Assembly (NCBI RefSeq): GCF_004297265.1
Contig: NZ_SCUT01000054.1
Coordinates: 124,001 to 188,000 of the forward strand
DNA from: Reyranella sp.
GTDB lineage: Bacteria > Pseudomonadota > Alphaproteobacteria > Reyranellales > Reyranellaceae
DNA length: 64,000 nt
Direction of reading: 5' to 3'
The notes under the pieces are model-generated. The model was not told the DNA's origin. It did no database searches and was given only the letters and a program-made list of their open reading frames with translations. This document shows, in pieces, positions 45,195-54,381 of this stretch. The translations under genes were made by a program, and so were the position numbers. The first letter of the stretch is position 1. Every line of letters starts with the position of its first letter.

Positions 45195-46073
45195 TCAGCC
45201 CGCCAGGACCGCTTCACCCACGATCTGGGTGCGGTGCATGAGCCGACGCAGGTTCTCGTCGAAGGCATCGCGGCGGTGCATGACGCAGCGATTGTCCCAC
45301 ATGACAAGGTCGCCGGCGCGCCACTTCTGGTACCAGGCGAACTTCTCCTGCGTGGCATGGGCCCAGATCGCGTCGAGCAGTGCCTCGCTCTCCTCGACCT
45401 CGAGGCCATGGATGTAAGCGCCGGGACGGCGGCCGAGGAACAGCGCCTTGCGGCCGGTGACGGGATGCAGACGGACCAGGGGATGCACGGCGCCCGGCGT
45501 ATGGCGCACGTCGATCGTGCGCTGAAATCCCTTGCGCAGCTCGCCCGCCGAGTTGCGGCTGGAATCATGGATGCAGACCTTGCCCTCGATCGCGCGCTTC
45601 AGCTCGGGCGACAGCGTCTCGTAGGCCGCATACATGTTGAGGAAGCCGGTATTGCCGCCATCGGGCGGCACCTCGAGCGCATAGAGCAGGGACGCGCGGG
45701 GCGGCAGGGGGTTGTAGGACATGTCCGTGTGCCAGACGAGCTCGTAGCTGCCGAGGCTACCGACCGCCTTGCCGTCTGTCTTGACGCTGGCGATGACGGC
45801 CACCCATTCGCGCGCCTCGTCGATCACGTCGGAATCCGCGCGGTCGAGGCTGGCGGCCGAGATCGGTACCCTGTCGAGCTCGCCGAAGCGGGCGCTGAAC
45901 TGCATCAGCATGCGGTCGTCGAGCTTCTGCCCGGAAAAGCGCAACACCAGGTGCTTGCCCCAGGCCTCGGCGATCTGGGCAAAGACCTCGTCCCCGACGG
46001 GCTTCGAGAGATCGACACCGTGCACGTCGGCGGCAAGGGCGGCACCGGTCGGCTGGATCCACAGGTCGGTCAT
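45195..46073 (-). CDS. TauD/TfdA-family Fe(II)/2-oxoglutarate dioxygenase
   Basis: A 292-residue hydroxylase that uses Fe(II), O2 and 2-oxoglutarate. The iron triad is visible: H115 and D117 (ELVWHTDMSY) and H266 (WDNRCVMHRR), with R281 (LMHRTQIV) in place to bind 2-oxoglutarate. The family includes taurine, 2,4-D and alkylsulfate dioxygenases; the substrate here is unknown. MTDLWIQPTG at 46073 is the start. It is third in an operon after an enoyl-CoA hydratase and a BadH-like dehydrogenase, 13 nt after the latter. Confidence 0.9.
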   Translation of the reverse strand: MTDLWIQPTGAALAADVHGVDLSKPVGDEVFAQIAEAWGKHLVLRFSGQKLDDRMLMQFSARFGELDRVPISAASLDRADSDVIDEAREWVAVIASVKTDGKAVGSLGSYELVWHTDMSYNPLPPRASLLYALEVPPDGGNTGFLNMYAAYETLSPELKRAIEGKVCIHDSSRNSAGELRKGFQRTIDVRHTPGAVHPLVRLHPVTGRKALFLGRRPGAYIHGLEVEESEALLDAIWAHATQEKFAWYQKWRAGDLVMWDNRCVMHRRDAFDENLRRLMHRTQIVGEAVLAG

Positions 46074-46086
46074 CGGGAAGGCTCCT

Positions 46087-46842
46087 TCATCCATGCATGG
46101 TGAGGCCGCCGGAGACGCTGATCGTCTGGCCGGTGATAAAGCCCGCATCGTCGCTGGCGAGGAAGCAGACGGCGCCCGGAATATCCTCCGGCTGGCCGAC
46201 GCGCTTCATCGGGATGGCGCCCACGAGAGCCGCGCGAACCTTCTGGCCGCGCTCATCGTCGCCCGCGACGGCCGCCAGCAGCGGCGTGTCGGTCGGGCCG
46301 GGGCAGACGGCGTTCAGGGTGATGCCCTTGCGCGCGACCTCGCGCGCCACGGTCTTGGTGAAGGCGATGATGCCGCCCTTGCAGGCAGAATAGACGGCTT
46401 CCTGCGAGGAGCCGACACGGCCCGCATCCGAGGCGATGTTGACGATGCGGCCGCCGCCGCGCGCCACCATGCCCTTCAGCACGAAATGACTCATGTTGAG
46501 CGGCCCGCGCAGGTTGATGGCGATGAGCTGGTCCCAGAGATCGGGCGTGGTGTCGACGAAGTTGGCGAAGCGGTCCCAGCCGGCATTGTTCACCAGGATA
46601 TCGGTCGGCCCGACCTTGCGTTCGAAGTCGGCGATCGCCTCACCGACGGCCGCATAGTCGACAATGTCGACACCGGACGCATATCCGTTGATCTCGTCCG
46701 CGACCTTCTTCGCGCCGTCGAGGTTCTTGTCGAACACGCCGACGCGGGTGCCGTAGCCCGCGAAGCGGCGGCAGATCGCGCTGCCGATCGCGCCGGCACC
46801 GCCGGTCACGATGACGTTCCTTCCTTCGAGTCCGCGCATCAT
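46087..46842 (-). CDS. Short-chain dehydrogenase, BadH-like
   Basis: A 251-residue NAD(P)-dependent SDR with TGGAGAIGSA (cofactor loop), NNAGW, a catalytic Ser in IVNIASDAGRVGSS and YSACK (Tyr and Lys). The sequence, including MRGLEGRNVIVTGG and DDAGFITGQTISVSGGLTMHG at the end, is close to what I recall of BadH, 2-hydroxycyclohexanecarboxyl-CoA dehydrogenase of Rhodopseudomonas. It lies 10 nt after the enoyl-CoA hydratase gene, which would supply a 3-hydroxyacyl-CoA. The substrate is therefore probably an alicyclic or branched hydroxyacyl-CoA. Confidence 0.88.
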   Translation of the reverse strand: MMRGLEGRNVIVTGGAGAIGSAICRRFAGYGTRVGVFDKNLDGAKKVADEINGYASGVDIVDYAAVGEAIADFERKVGPTDILVNNAGWDRFANFVDTTPDLWDQLIAINLRGPLNMSHFVLKGMVARGGGRIVNIASDAGRVGSSQEAVYSACKGGIIAFTKTVAREVARKGITLNAVCPGPTDTPLLAAVAGDDERGQKVRAALVGAIPMKRVGQPEDIPGAVCFLASDDAGFITGQTISVSGGLTMHG

Positions 46843-46852
46843 CGCCTCCGTG

Positions 46853-47665
46853 TCAGAGCGGCGAATAGGGATCGAACTTCGGCTTGCGCTTCTCCAGGTG
46901 AGAGGCGAGGCCTTCCTTCACGTCCGGCCCCACGAAGCCCAGCATTTCGAGGCCGAGCGAGGTGTCGAAGGTCGGGCCCATCATGCGTAGCCAGTTGTTC
47001 AGCGCGTACTTGGTGAAGCGGATCGAGGTCTGCGCGCCTTCGGCCAGCTTGGTCGCGACCTCCAACCCTTTGGCTTCGAGCTGGTCGTCCTCGACGCAGA
47101 GCGAGACCAGGCCGATGCGCTCGGCTTCCTGGCCGTCGATCGCCTCGCAGAGGAGCAGGTAGTACTTGGCCTTGGCCATGCCGCAGAGCAGGGGCCAGAC
47201 GATGCAGGCATGGTCGCCGGCGGCGACGCCGAGGCGGGTATGGCCGTCGATGATCCGGGCCTTCTTCGAAGCGATCGACACGTCGGCCAGGATGCCGGCG
47301 ACGAGGCCCGCGCCGACAGCGGGGCCGCGCATGGTACTGACGATCGGCTTGGAGCAATTGATCACGTTGTAGACGATGTCGCGCGCTTCCTTCCACGTAC
47401 GCAGCAGCGCGTTGTGATCCTTCATGTTCTTTTCGATGATGTCGAAGTCGCCGCCCGCGGAGAACACCTTGCCGCCCGCGCCCTGGATGATCACGCAGTT
47501 GACCGTGTCGTCGCCGTCGATGTCGCGCCACACGTCGACCAGTTCGCGATGCATGATCGCGTCCGTCGCATTGTATTTCTCGGGCCGGTTCATCGTGACC
47601 CGCAGCACCTTGGGATGCGGGCGATCGAACAGCAGGCGCTGGTAGCGGTTTTGCCAGTCGGACAT
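46853..47665 (-). CDS. Enoyl-CoA hydratase/isomerase family protein
   Basis: A 270-residue crotonase-fold protein. Visible are VLRVTMNRPEKYNATDA, the oxyanion-hole part KVFSAGGDFDIIEKN, and MRGPAVGAGLVAGILADVSIAS followed by RIIDGHTRLGVAAGD. The Glu pair of classic hydratases is not obvious here (GDHACIVWPLL in the usual region), so isomerase, hydrolase or ring-acting activity is possible. It is the first gene of a three-gene unit with a BadH-like dehydrogenase and a TauD-like dioxygenase, and follows trpE by 99 nt. Confidence 0.88.
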   Translation of the reverse strand: MSDWQNRYQRLLFDRPHPKVLRVTMNRPEKYNATDAIMHRELVDVWRDIDGDDTVNCVIIQGAGGKVFSAGGDFDIIEKNMKDHNALLRTWKEARDIVYNVINCSKPIVSTMRGPAVGAGLVAGILADVSIASKKARIIDGHTRLGVAAGDHACIVWPLLCGMAKAKYYLLLCEAIDGQEAERIGLVSLCVEDDQLEAKGLEVATKLAEGAQTSIRFTKYALNNWLRMMGPTFDTSLGLEMLGFVGPDVKEGLASHLEKRKPKFDPYSPL

Positions 47666-47764
47666 GGGCTTTCCTCCGTTGCGCGGGAGGTTAGCACGGC
47701 AAGCGGACGCCCCAAGGCCCCGGTCCGCATCGAGAAATCCGACAAGGGCAGGAAAGCGCCGAGG

Positions 47765-49297
47765 TCAGCGCCGCGTGTTGCCGGCGCTCCACTGGCCGGC
47801 GCTGGCGAAGCGCACGGCTTCCTCGGCGGCATCGACCAGCGCGCGCGCCTTGAGAACGCTCTCCTGGTATTCGGCCTCGAGGTCTGAATCGGCGACGACA
47901 CCGACGCCCGCCTGGACGTACATCACGTCGTCCTTAACCAGCGCCGTGCGCAGCAGGATGCAGGTGTCCATCGAACCGTTGGCCGCGAAATAGCCGGCAC
48001 AGCCTGCGTAGATGCCGCGCCGAACCGGCTCGACCTCGTCGATGATCTCCATCGCCCGCACCTTGGGGGCGCCGGACAGGGTGCCGGCGGGAAAGCCCGC
48101 TTTCAGCACGTCGATTGCGTCGAGCCCATCCTCGATCGTGCCCTCGACATGGCTGCTGATGTGCTGGAGGCGGCTGTACTTCTCGATCGTGAATTGCTCG
48201 ACGACCCGCACCGAGCCGATCCTGGAGACACGGCCGACATCGTTGCGCGCCAGATCGACCAGCATCAGATGCTCGGCGTGCTCCTTGGGATCGGCCAGGA
48301 GCTTCTCGGCGAGTTGCTTGTCCTCTTCCGGCGTGGCGCCGCGGCGGATCGTGCCGGCGAGCGGCCTGATGGTGACGATATTGTCGCGCAGCCGGACCAG
48401 GATCTCGGGCGAAGAACCCACGATCTGGAAGTCGCCATAGTCGAAGAAGATCAGGAACGGCGAGGGGTTGATGCGGCGCAGCGCCCGGTAGAGCGACAGC
48501 GGCGGTAGCTTGAACGGCAGCGAGAAGCGCTGCGACGGCACGATCTGGAAGGCGTCCCCCGCGCGGATGTACTCCTTGCAGGTTTCGACCATCTTCTTGA
48601 AATCTTCCTTCGACATGTTGGCCTGCGGCTTGGGCAGGGCGTCGAGGTCGTCGGCGCTGTCGCGGCGGAAGGGAAGGGTGCGCTCGAAGTCGGAAACGGC
48701 ATCGGCCAGCCGCTCCTGCGCGGCCTCGTAGGCGGCGCGTGCGCTGGTCCCCGCCTGCGGCCAGACGGGCGTGACCAGGGTCGCGTTGTCTTCCAGCCGG
48801 TCGAAGATGCAGATCAGGGTCGGCCGCACCATGATCGCGTCGGGCAGGCCGATCGGGTCGGGATTGGTGTCGGGCAGCCGCTCCATGTCGCGGACCATGT
48901 CGTAGCCCAGGAAGCCGAACAGGCCCGACGCCATCGGCGGCAGGCCGGGCGGCAGGTCCATCTGGCACTCCTTGATCAGGACGCGCAGCGTCTCCAGCGG
49001 CCGGCCCTCGAGCTTCTCGAAGGCATGGGAATCGGCCTGGGCGCGCCGGTTGATCTCGGCCTGGCCCTTGCGGCAGCGCCACACGACGTCGGGCTTGAAG
49101 CCGATGATCGAATAGCGGCCGCGCACCGAACCGCCCTCGACCGATTCGAGGAGGAAGGAGTTGGCGCGGCCGTCGGCCAGCTTGAGATAGGCCGAGACCG
49201 GCGTCTCGAGGTCGGCGACGAGCTTGGTCGAGACGACCTGCGGTGTGCCGGAGTCATAGCGCGCCGCGAAGGCGTCGAAGTCGGGCGAGATCGACAT
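47765..49297 (-). CDS. trpE: Anthranilate synthase component I
   Basis: Makes anthranilate from chorismate with ammonia from TrpG. The 510-residue protein has the N-terminal domain (PVSAYLKLADGRANSFLLESVEGG, with the LLES tryptophan-feedback element) and the chorismate-binding domain (IVPSQRFSLPF, IRPLAGTIRRG, SHVEGTIEDG, GTLSGAPKVRAMEIIDE, GCAGYFAANGSMDTCI). It starts 10 nt after the ppiD stop, so it is co-transcribed with ppiD. trpG, its usual next gene, is about 29 kb away. No attenuator or leader peptide is visible in the 10-nt gap. Confidence 0.96.
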   Translation of the reverse strand: MSISPDFDAFAARYDSGTPQVVSTKLVADLETPVSAYLKLADGRANSFLLESVEGGSVRGRYSIIGFKPDVVWRCRKGQAEINRRAQADSHAFEKLEGRPLETLRVLIKECQMDLPPGLPPMASGLFGFLGYDMVRDMERLPDTNPDPIGLPDAIMVRPTLICIFDRLEDNATLVTPVWPQAGTSARAAYEAAQERLADAVSDFERTLPFRRDSADDLDALPKPQANMSKEDFKKMVETCKEYIRAGDAFQIVPSQRFSLPFKLPPLSLYRALRRINPSPFLIFFDYGDFQIVGSSPEILVRLRDNIVTIRPLAGTIRRGATPEEDKQLAEKLLADPKEHAEHLMLVDLARNDVGRVSRIGSVRVVEQFTIEKYSRLQHISSHVEGTIEDGLDAIDVLKAGFPAGTLSGAPKVRAMEIIDEVEPVRRGIYAGCAGYFAANGSMDTCILLRTALVKDDVMYVQAGVGVVADSDLEAEYQESVLKARALVDAAEEAVRFASAGQWSAGNTRR

Positions 49298-49307
49298 GGG
49301 AAGTCTT

Positions 49308-51269
49308 CTATTGCTGGGTCGCGAAGGTCGCCTGGAAGGCGGCCTCGTCGACGGTGACGCCATATTTGGCGCGAAGCGCTGCGACGAGCTGCAGGATCAG
49401 GTCGTTGGCCACCATCGTGTCGAGCTGCTTGCCGAAGCGATCGAGCTGGTCCTTGTCCTTGGCGAGATCCGGCGGCTCGACGGATTTGACGCGCACCAGC
49501 ACGCTGCCATCGCCGGTCCGCACCGATTGCGTCTTGTCCGGCGCGAGCTTGAAGAGCTCCTGCACGACCGGCTGGCTGAGATAGTTTCCGGCATCGGCCT
49601 CGAAGCGGGTGACCGGCTTGGTGATCCGCGCCTCCAGGCCGAGTTCCTTGGCCAGGGCCACGAAATCGGTGCCGCTGTTGGATTTCTCGACCGCTTCCTT
49701 GACCTTCGCGTCGGCCAGCTTGCGGCGCTCCTCGGCCTGCCAGGCATCCGTGACCTTGGCTTCGACCTCGGAGAGCGCCGGCGAGCGAGCCGGCGTAATG
49801 CGGTCGGTGCGGACGATGAAATACTCGCCGCGCGGTGTTTCCAGCAGCTCGCTCTCGGCGCTCTCGCGGGTGGCGAACGCCGCCTGCACGAGTTCGGCGG
49901 ATGCCGGGCCGATCACGACCTGCTTGCCGGCGGCGTCCTGGCCGCGTGCATCCACGTTCTCGTAGGTCCGGACCTTGAGGCCCATGTCCTCGGCGGCAGC
50001 CTTCATCGATTGCGTCCTGCCCAGTACGCGCTCGAAGTCGGTCACCAGCTTGATCAGGAGGTCGGGCGCCTGCTGCGCCTTCAGGTCCTTCTCCAGCTTC
50101 TCCTTGACCTCTTCGAAGGGCACCGATTTGCCGGCCTCGATCTTGTTGATGCGCACGATGTGCCAGCCGAGCGGCGACTGGATCGGCGCGGCGGCGATGC
50201 CCTCCGGCAGGCCGAAGATACCGTCGGCCAGCGGACCGGGCGGCAGGTCCTTCTTGGTCACCGGGCCGAGCTTGATCACGCCGTCGGCGTTGCCGGTCAC
50301 TTCCTTGGCGGCGTCCTCGAGCGACTTGCCGCCCTGGACGGCGGCGATGATCGCCTTGGCCTTGTCCTCGGTGTCGGTCATCGCCTGGTCGACGTCGCGC
50401 TTCTCAGGTGTGCCGAACTCGGCGGTCCGCGCCTCGTATTCCTGGCGCACGGCATCGGCGGTGACGGCCACCTGGTTCTGCACGTCGTCGACCGTGATCA
50501 TGACGTAGGAAAAGGCGCGGAACTCCGGCACCTGGAACTTGGCCTTGTTGGCCTCGAAATAGGCGTTGAGCTGCTCCGGCGTCGGCTTCGGCACGTCGAC
50601 GACGATGGCGTCGGGAATGTAGATCGTCTCGGCCGTGCGCTTCTCGCTCTCGAGCTTGAAGATGTCGTTGCGCAGCGACACCGGCGCGAGACCGTCTGCC
50701 CGCACGACGCCGAACAGCTGGCTGGCGGCGATCTCGCGGCGCATGTCGACCACGAACTGCGCCTCGCTGATGCGGGCCTGCTGCAGGCGGTTGCGATAGA
50801 GCAGGGGATCGAACGAGCCGCCGGTGCCCTGGAAGGCCGGATTACGCGCGATGACCGCACGGACTTCCTCGTCGCTGATGATCAGGCCGAATTCCTGGAC
50901 GGCATAGTCGAGCACGGCCCTCTGGATGACCTCTTCGAGGGCGCGCACGTGCAGGCCGTAGCGCAGCGCCTGTTCCTGTTCGGGACGCTGGCCGGTCTGG
51001 CGCTGGATCGCCTCGAGCTGGCGATTGAACTGCTCGCGGACCTCGCTGGCATAGACGGGAGCGCCGCCGACCCACCCATAGAGGGGAATCTTCGTGCCGC
51101 CGACATGCGCGACTTCGGTGCTGCGCCCGACCGCCTTCAGCATGTCGCCGACGCCCCACAGGCCGAAGCTGATGATCAGCATGCCGAAGAGAATGGAGAG
51201 AACGATGTAGCGGGCGTACTTGCGGAACTGATTCACGGGCCAGACAGGGGGTTCTTGACGGGGCGCCAT
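49308..51269 (-). CDS. ppiD: Peptidyl-prolyl isomerase, PpiD/SurA-type periplasmic chaperone
   Basis: A 653-residue inner-membrane-anchored chaperone that helps newly exported proteins fold. It has one transmembrane helix (about 23-40, YIVLSILFGMLIISFGLW), a SurA-N-like chaperone region (about 55-250), a parvulin rotamase domain (about 265-390, with GLPEGIAAAPIQSPLGWHIVRI) and a long C-terminal chaperone part. The start at 51269 (MAPRQEPPVW) is not certain; a shorter start near the helix is possible. It lies upstream of trpE and is divergent from tpiA, as is usual in alphaproteobacteria. Confidence 0.92.
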   Translation of the reverse strand: MAPRQEPPVWPVNQFRKYARYIVLSILFGMLIISFGLWGVGDMLKAVGRSTEVAHVGGTKIPLYGWVGGAPVYASEVREQFNRQLEAIQRQTGQRPEQEQALRYGLHVRALEEVIQRAVLDYAVQEFGLIISDEEVRAVIARNPAFQGTGGSFDPLLYRNRLQQARISEAQFVVDMRREIAASQLFGVVRADGLAPVSLRNDIFKLESEKRTAETIYIPDAIVVDVPKPTPEQLNAYFEANKAKFQVPEFRAFSYVMITVDDVQNQVAVTADAVRQEYEARTAEFGTPEKRDVDQAMTDTEDKAKAIIAAVQGGKSLEDAAKEVTGNADGVIKLGPVTKKDLPPGPLADGIFGLPEGIAAAPIQSPLGWHIVRINKIEAGKSVPFEEVKEKLEKDLKAQQAPDLLIKLVTDFERVLGRTQSMKAAAEDMGLKVRTYENVDARGQDAAGKQVVIGPASAELVQAAFATRESAESELLETPRGEYFIVRTDRITPARSPALSEVEAKVTDAWQAEERRKLADAKVKEAVEKSNSGTDFVALAKELGLEARITKPVTRFEADAGNYLSQPVVQELFKLAPDKTQSVRTGDGSVLVRVKSVEPPDLAKDKDQLDRFGKQLDTMVANDLILQLVAALRAKYGVTVDEAAFQATFATQQ

Positions 51270-51308
51270 GCCTACCACCGGCCCCATGGACAGGCAACCA
51301 AGCGGCCT

Positions 51309-51337
51309 TTGACCGCAAACGCCACCACCTTTAGATA
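51309..51337 (+). promoter_or_regulatory. tpiA: Candidate sigma-70-type promoter of tpiA
   Basis: TTGACC at 51309-51314, a 17-base spacer and TAGATA at 51332-51337, about 40 bases before the tpiA ATG, in the 107-base ppiD-tpiA divergent gap. The -35 matches consensus at five of six bases; the -10 is weak. Confidence 0.45.
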
Positions 51338-51376
51338 CGCCTCGGGCACGATGGACCGGACGGGAAGGGGAATTCG

Positions 51377-52132
51377 ATGGCGCGTACGAGGCGGCCGCTG
51401 ATCGCGGGCAACTGGAAGATGAACGGTCTCAAGGCCGATGCCCTCGCCCTCGCCAGGGATGTTGCCGCCGGCGTGAAGCAGGCCGGCTGGAGCGACCGCG
51501 AGCTGCTGGTCTGCCCGCCGGCGACGCTGATCGCGGCCGTTGCCGACGCCGCCAGGGGAAGCGGGCTGCTGGTCGGCGGCCAGAACTGCCACGCCAAGGC
51601 GAGCGGCGCCCATACCGGCGACGTGTCCGCCGAGATGCTGAAGGATGCCGGCGCCAGCCACGTCATCGTCGGGCATTCCGAGCGCCGCGCCGACTGCGGC
51701 GAGACCAATGCGATCGTGCGGGCCAAGGCCGAAGCGGCCTGGCGCGCCGGACTGGTGCCGATCGTCTGTATCGGCGAGACCCTGTCCGAGCGTGAGGCCG
51801 GCGACACCCTCTCGGTGCTCGAGACCCAGCTGGGCGGAAGCGTGCCTCCAGGCGCGACGGGTACCAATCTGGTCGTGGCCTATGAGCCGGTCTGGGCAAT
51901 CGGTACCGGAAAGACCCCGACCGTGTCCGAGGTTGCCGCAGCTCACGCGCATATTCGCGGTGTGCTGGCTGGGCTGACCGGCGAGGCGGCCGCGGTGCGG
52001 CTGCTCTACGGCGGCTCGGTGAAGGGCAGCAATGCCGTCGAGCTTCTGGCCGCAGGCGACGTCGACGGCGCCCTCGTGGGCGGCGCAAGCCTCAACGCCG
52101 CCGAATTTTTGGCTATCGCCAAGGCCGCCTAA
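51377..52132 (+). CDS. tpiA: Triose-phosphate isomerase
   Basis: Interconverts dihydroxyacetone phosphate and glyceraldehyde 3-phosphate. The 251-residue TIM barrel has AGNWKMNG (catalytic Lys), VIVGHSERR (catalytic His), VVAYEPVWAIGTGKTPT (catalytic Glu plus loop 6) and LLYGGSVKGSNA with GALVGGASL (phosphate binding). GGGGAATTCG lies before the ATG. It leads the conserved tpiA-secG-pyrG row and is divergent from ppiD. Confidence 0.97.
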   Translation: MARTRRPLIAGNWKMNGLKADALALARDVAAGVKQAGWSDRELLVCPPATLIAAVADAARGSGLLVGGQNCHAKASGAHTGDVSAEMLKDAGASHVIVGHSERRADCGETNAIVRAKAEAAWRAGLVPIVCIGETLSEREAGDTLSVLETQLGGSVPPGATGTNLVVAYEPVWAIGTGKTPTVSEVAAAHAHIRGVLAGLTGEAAAVRLLYGGSVKGSNAVELLAAGDVDGALVGGASLNAAEFLAIAKAA

Positions 52133-52183
52133 AGGGGCTAGAAGCGCCCGCTTGCGAAGATGCCCTCCTAGCGCTGGACGAAA

Positions 52184-52591
52184 ATGGACGCCGTAAGACA
52201 CTTCCTCCACGAATGGCGCCTCGTGCTGCTCGTCATCCATGTCGGTGTGACCAGCGCGATGATCATCGTGATTCTCCTGCAGCGCAGCGAAGGCGGCGGC
52301 CTGGGCATGGGCGGCCGGTCGGACGCGCTGTTCTCGGTGCGGGGCCAGGCCAACGTGCTGTCGCGCATGACCGCGATCTTCGCGAGCATCTTTTTCGTCC
52401 TGAGCCTCATCATGGCGTGGAGCATGACCGATCCGGTTCGTGCCACGAGGTCCATCATGGACCGCGCGCCGGTCGGCTCGGGTGCGCCGGCCGCTCCCGC
52501 TCCAGGCAGCGGCGGCCCAAGCAGCGGTGGCATGGCGCCTGCGCCAGCGGCTCCCGCCGCACCGGCGCAACCGGCCGCTCCGACCCGCTAA
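52184..52591 (+). CDS. secG: SecG preprotein translocase subunit
   Basis: A 135-residue inner-membrane protein of the SecYEG channel. Two hydrophobic helices (about 12-30, VLLVIHVGVTSAMIIVILL, and 62-80, MTAIFASIFFVLSLIMAWS) flank the conserved loop QRSEGGGLGMGGRSDALFSVRG. The C-terminal 40 residues are a Pro/Ala/Gly-rich tail, common in alphaproteobacterial SecG. It lies 51 nt after tpiA, in the same row as pyrG. Confidence 0.95.
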   Translation: MDAVRHFLHEWRLVLLVIHVGVTSAMIIVILLQRSEGGGLGMGGRSDALFSVRGQANVLSRMTAIFASIFFVLSLIMAWSMTDPVRATRSIMDRAPVGSGAPAAPAPGSGGPSSGGMAPAPAAPAAPAQPAAPTR

Positions 52592-52675
52592 GGCCCACAT
52601 GAAACCAGCTTCCTCCCTCCGCCGAATTGTCTCCGGCGGGGCGATATCCCCATGGCTGCGCTCCGCAAGCGCTTG

Positions 52676-52681
52676 TATGCT
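52676..52681 (+). promoter_or_regulatory. pyrG: Candidate -10 box just upstream of pyrG
   Basis: TATGCT lies eight bases before the pyrG ATG (gtaagccc between them), and no Shine-Dalgarno is visible. The -35 at 17-bp spacing (TGGCTG) is weak. Either pyrG has a leaderless promoter here or it is read from the tpiA-secG transcript with an SD-independent start. Confidence 0.35.
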
Positions 52682-52689
52682 GTAAGCCC

Positions 52690-54321
52690 ATGACGCGCTT
52701 TATTTTCATAACGGGCGGCGTGGTTTCCTCGCTTGGCAAGGGTCTTTCCTCGGCGGCGCTCGGCGCGCTGCTGCAGGCGCGCGGCTACAAGGTCCGGCTG
52801 CGCAAGCTCGACCCCTATCTGAACGTCGATCCAGGGACGATGAGCCCCTACCAGCACGGCGAGGTCTTCGTGACCGACGACGGGGCGGAAACCGACCTGG
52901 ACCTCGGGCACTACGAGCGCTTCACCGGCGTCGATGCCCGCCAGAGCGACAACATCACCACGGGCCGCATCTATTCGACCGTGATCGCCAAGGAGCGGCG
53001 GGGCGAATATCTCGGCGCAACCGTCCAGGTGATCCCGCACGTCACCGACGCCATCAAGGATTTCGTCCTTGCCGACACGGACAAGGAAGATTTCGTCCTG
53101 GTGGAGGTGGGTGGCACGGTCGGCGACATCGAGAGCCTGCCGTTCCTCGAGGCCATCCGCCAGGTCGGCAACGAGCTCGGCCGCGAGCGCACGATGTACG
53201 TGCACCTCACCCTGCTTCCCTGGGTTCCGACGGCCGGTGAGCTCAAGACCAAGCCGACCCAGCACTCGGTGAAGGAGCTTCTCAGCGTCGGTATCCAGCC
53301 CGACCTGCTGGTCTGCCGCAGCGGCGACAAGGAGATCCCGGCCAACGAGCAGCGCAAGATCGCCCTGTTCTGCAACGTGAAGCCGGAGCGCGTGATCGAG
53401 GCCCGCGACGTCGACACGATCTACCAGGTTCCGATCGCCTATCACGAACGCGGCTTCGACCGCGAAGTCTGCCGCTATTTCGGCCTGCCGGCCGACGAGG
53501 AGCCCAATCTCGACCGCTGGCGCGGCGTCGTGCGCTCGGTGCGCGAGCCCGAGGGCAAGGTCACTATCGCCGTGGTCGGCAAGTACACGGTGCTTCTCGA
53601 CGCCTACAAGTCGCTCTCCGAGGCGCTGACCCATGGCGGCTTCGGCAGCAACGTGAAGGTCGGCCTCGAGTGGATGGACTCCGAGATCTTCGAGCGCGAC
53701 GACGCCGTCAGCCATCTGGAGCATGTCCACGGCATTCTGGTGCCCGGTGGTTTCGGCGAGCGCGGCACAGAGGGCAAGATCCACGCGGTGAAGTTTGCCC
53801 GCGAGCGCAAGGTGCCGTTCTTCGGCATCTGCTTCGGCATGCAGATGGCGGTGATCGAGGCGGCGCGGAACCTGCTGGGCATCGAGACGGCCTCGTCGAG
53901 CGAGTTCGGTCCGACCGACCATGCGGTGGTGGGCCTGATGACCGAGTGGATGAAGGGCAACCAGCTCGAGAAGCGCTCCGCGGACGGTGACATGGGCGGC
54001 ACGATGCGCCTTGGCGCCTACCCGGCGCATCTGCGGCCGGGGACGAAGGTCCACGAGATCTACGGGCAGGACGTGATCAGCGAACGGCACCGCCATCGCT
54101 ACGAGGTGAACGTCAACTACAAGGACCGGCTGGAGCAGGTGGGCCTGCGCTTCTCGGGCATGTCGCCCGACGGCATCCTGCCCGAGATCGTCGAGATTCC
54201 CGACCATCCCTGGTTCATCGGCGTCCAGTACCATCCCGAACTGAAATCGCGGCCCTTCGCGCCGCATCCTCTGTTCACCTCGTTCATCGGCGCCGCCAAG
54301 ACACAGAGTCGCCTCGTCTAG
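52690..54321 (+). CDS. pyrG: CTP synthase
   Basis: Makes CTP from UTP, ATP and glutamine. The 543-residue protein has the synthase domain (MTRFIFITGGVVSSLGKGLSSA with the P-loop, RKLDPYLNVDPGTMSPYQHGEV) and a class I glutamine amidotransferase domain (about 300-540: PGGFGERGTEGK, nucleophile Cys in FFGICFGMQMAV, and His/Glu in GVQYHPELKSRP). ATG 52690 is fixed by the conserved N-terminus. It follows secG by 98 nt; kdsA, the usual next gene in relatives, is missing. Confidence 0.97.
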   Translation: MTRFIFITGGVVSSLGKGLSSAALGALLQARGYKVRLRKLDPYLNVDPGTMSPYQHGEVFVTDDGAETDLDLGHYERFTGVDARQSDNITTGRIYSTVIAKERRGEYLGATVQVIPHVTDAIKDFVLADTDKEDFVLVEVGGTVGDIESLPFLEAIRQVGNELGRERTMYVHLTLLPWVPTAGELKTKPTQHSVKELLSVGIQPDLLVCRSGDKEIPANEQRKIALFCNVKPERVIEARDVDTIYQVPIAYHERGFDREVCRYFGLPADEEPNLDRWRGVVRSVREPEGKVTIAVVGKYTVLLDAYKSLSEALTHGGFGSNVKVGLEWMDSEIFERDDAVSHLEHVHGILVPGGFGERGTEGKIHAVKFARERKVPFFGICFGMQMAVIEAARNLLGIETASSSEFGPTDHAVVGLMTEWMKGNQLEKRSADGDMGGTMRLGAYPAHLRPGTKVHEIYGQDVISERHRHRYEVNVNYKDRLEQVGLRFSGMSPDGILPEIVEIPDHPWFIGVQYHPELKSRPFAPHPLFTSFIGAAKTQSRLV

Positions 54322-54381
54322 GAAGGGACGGGGCCGCGGCCGGGTCGCATTTCCGTCACCTTTCTCAGGTGAATTGCCGTC

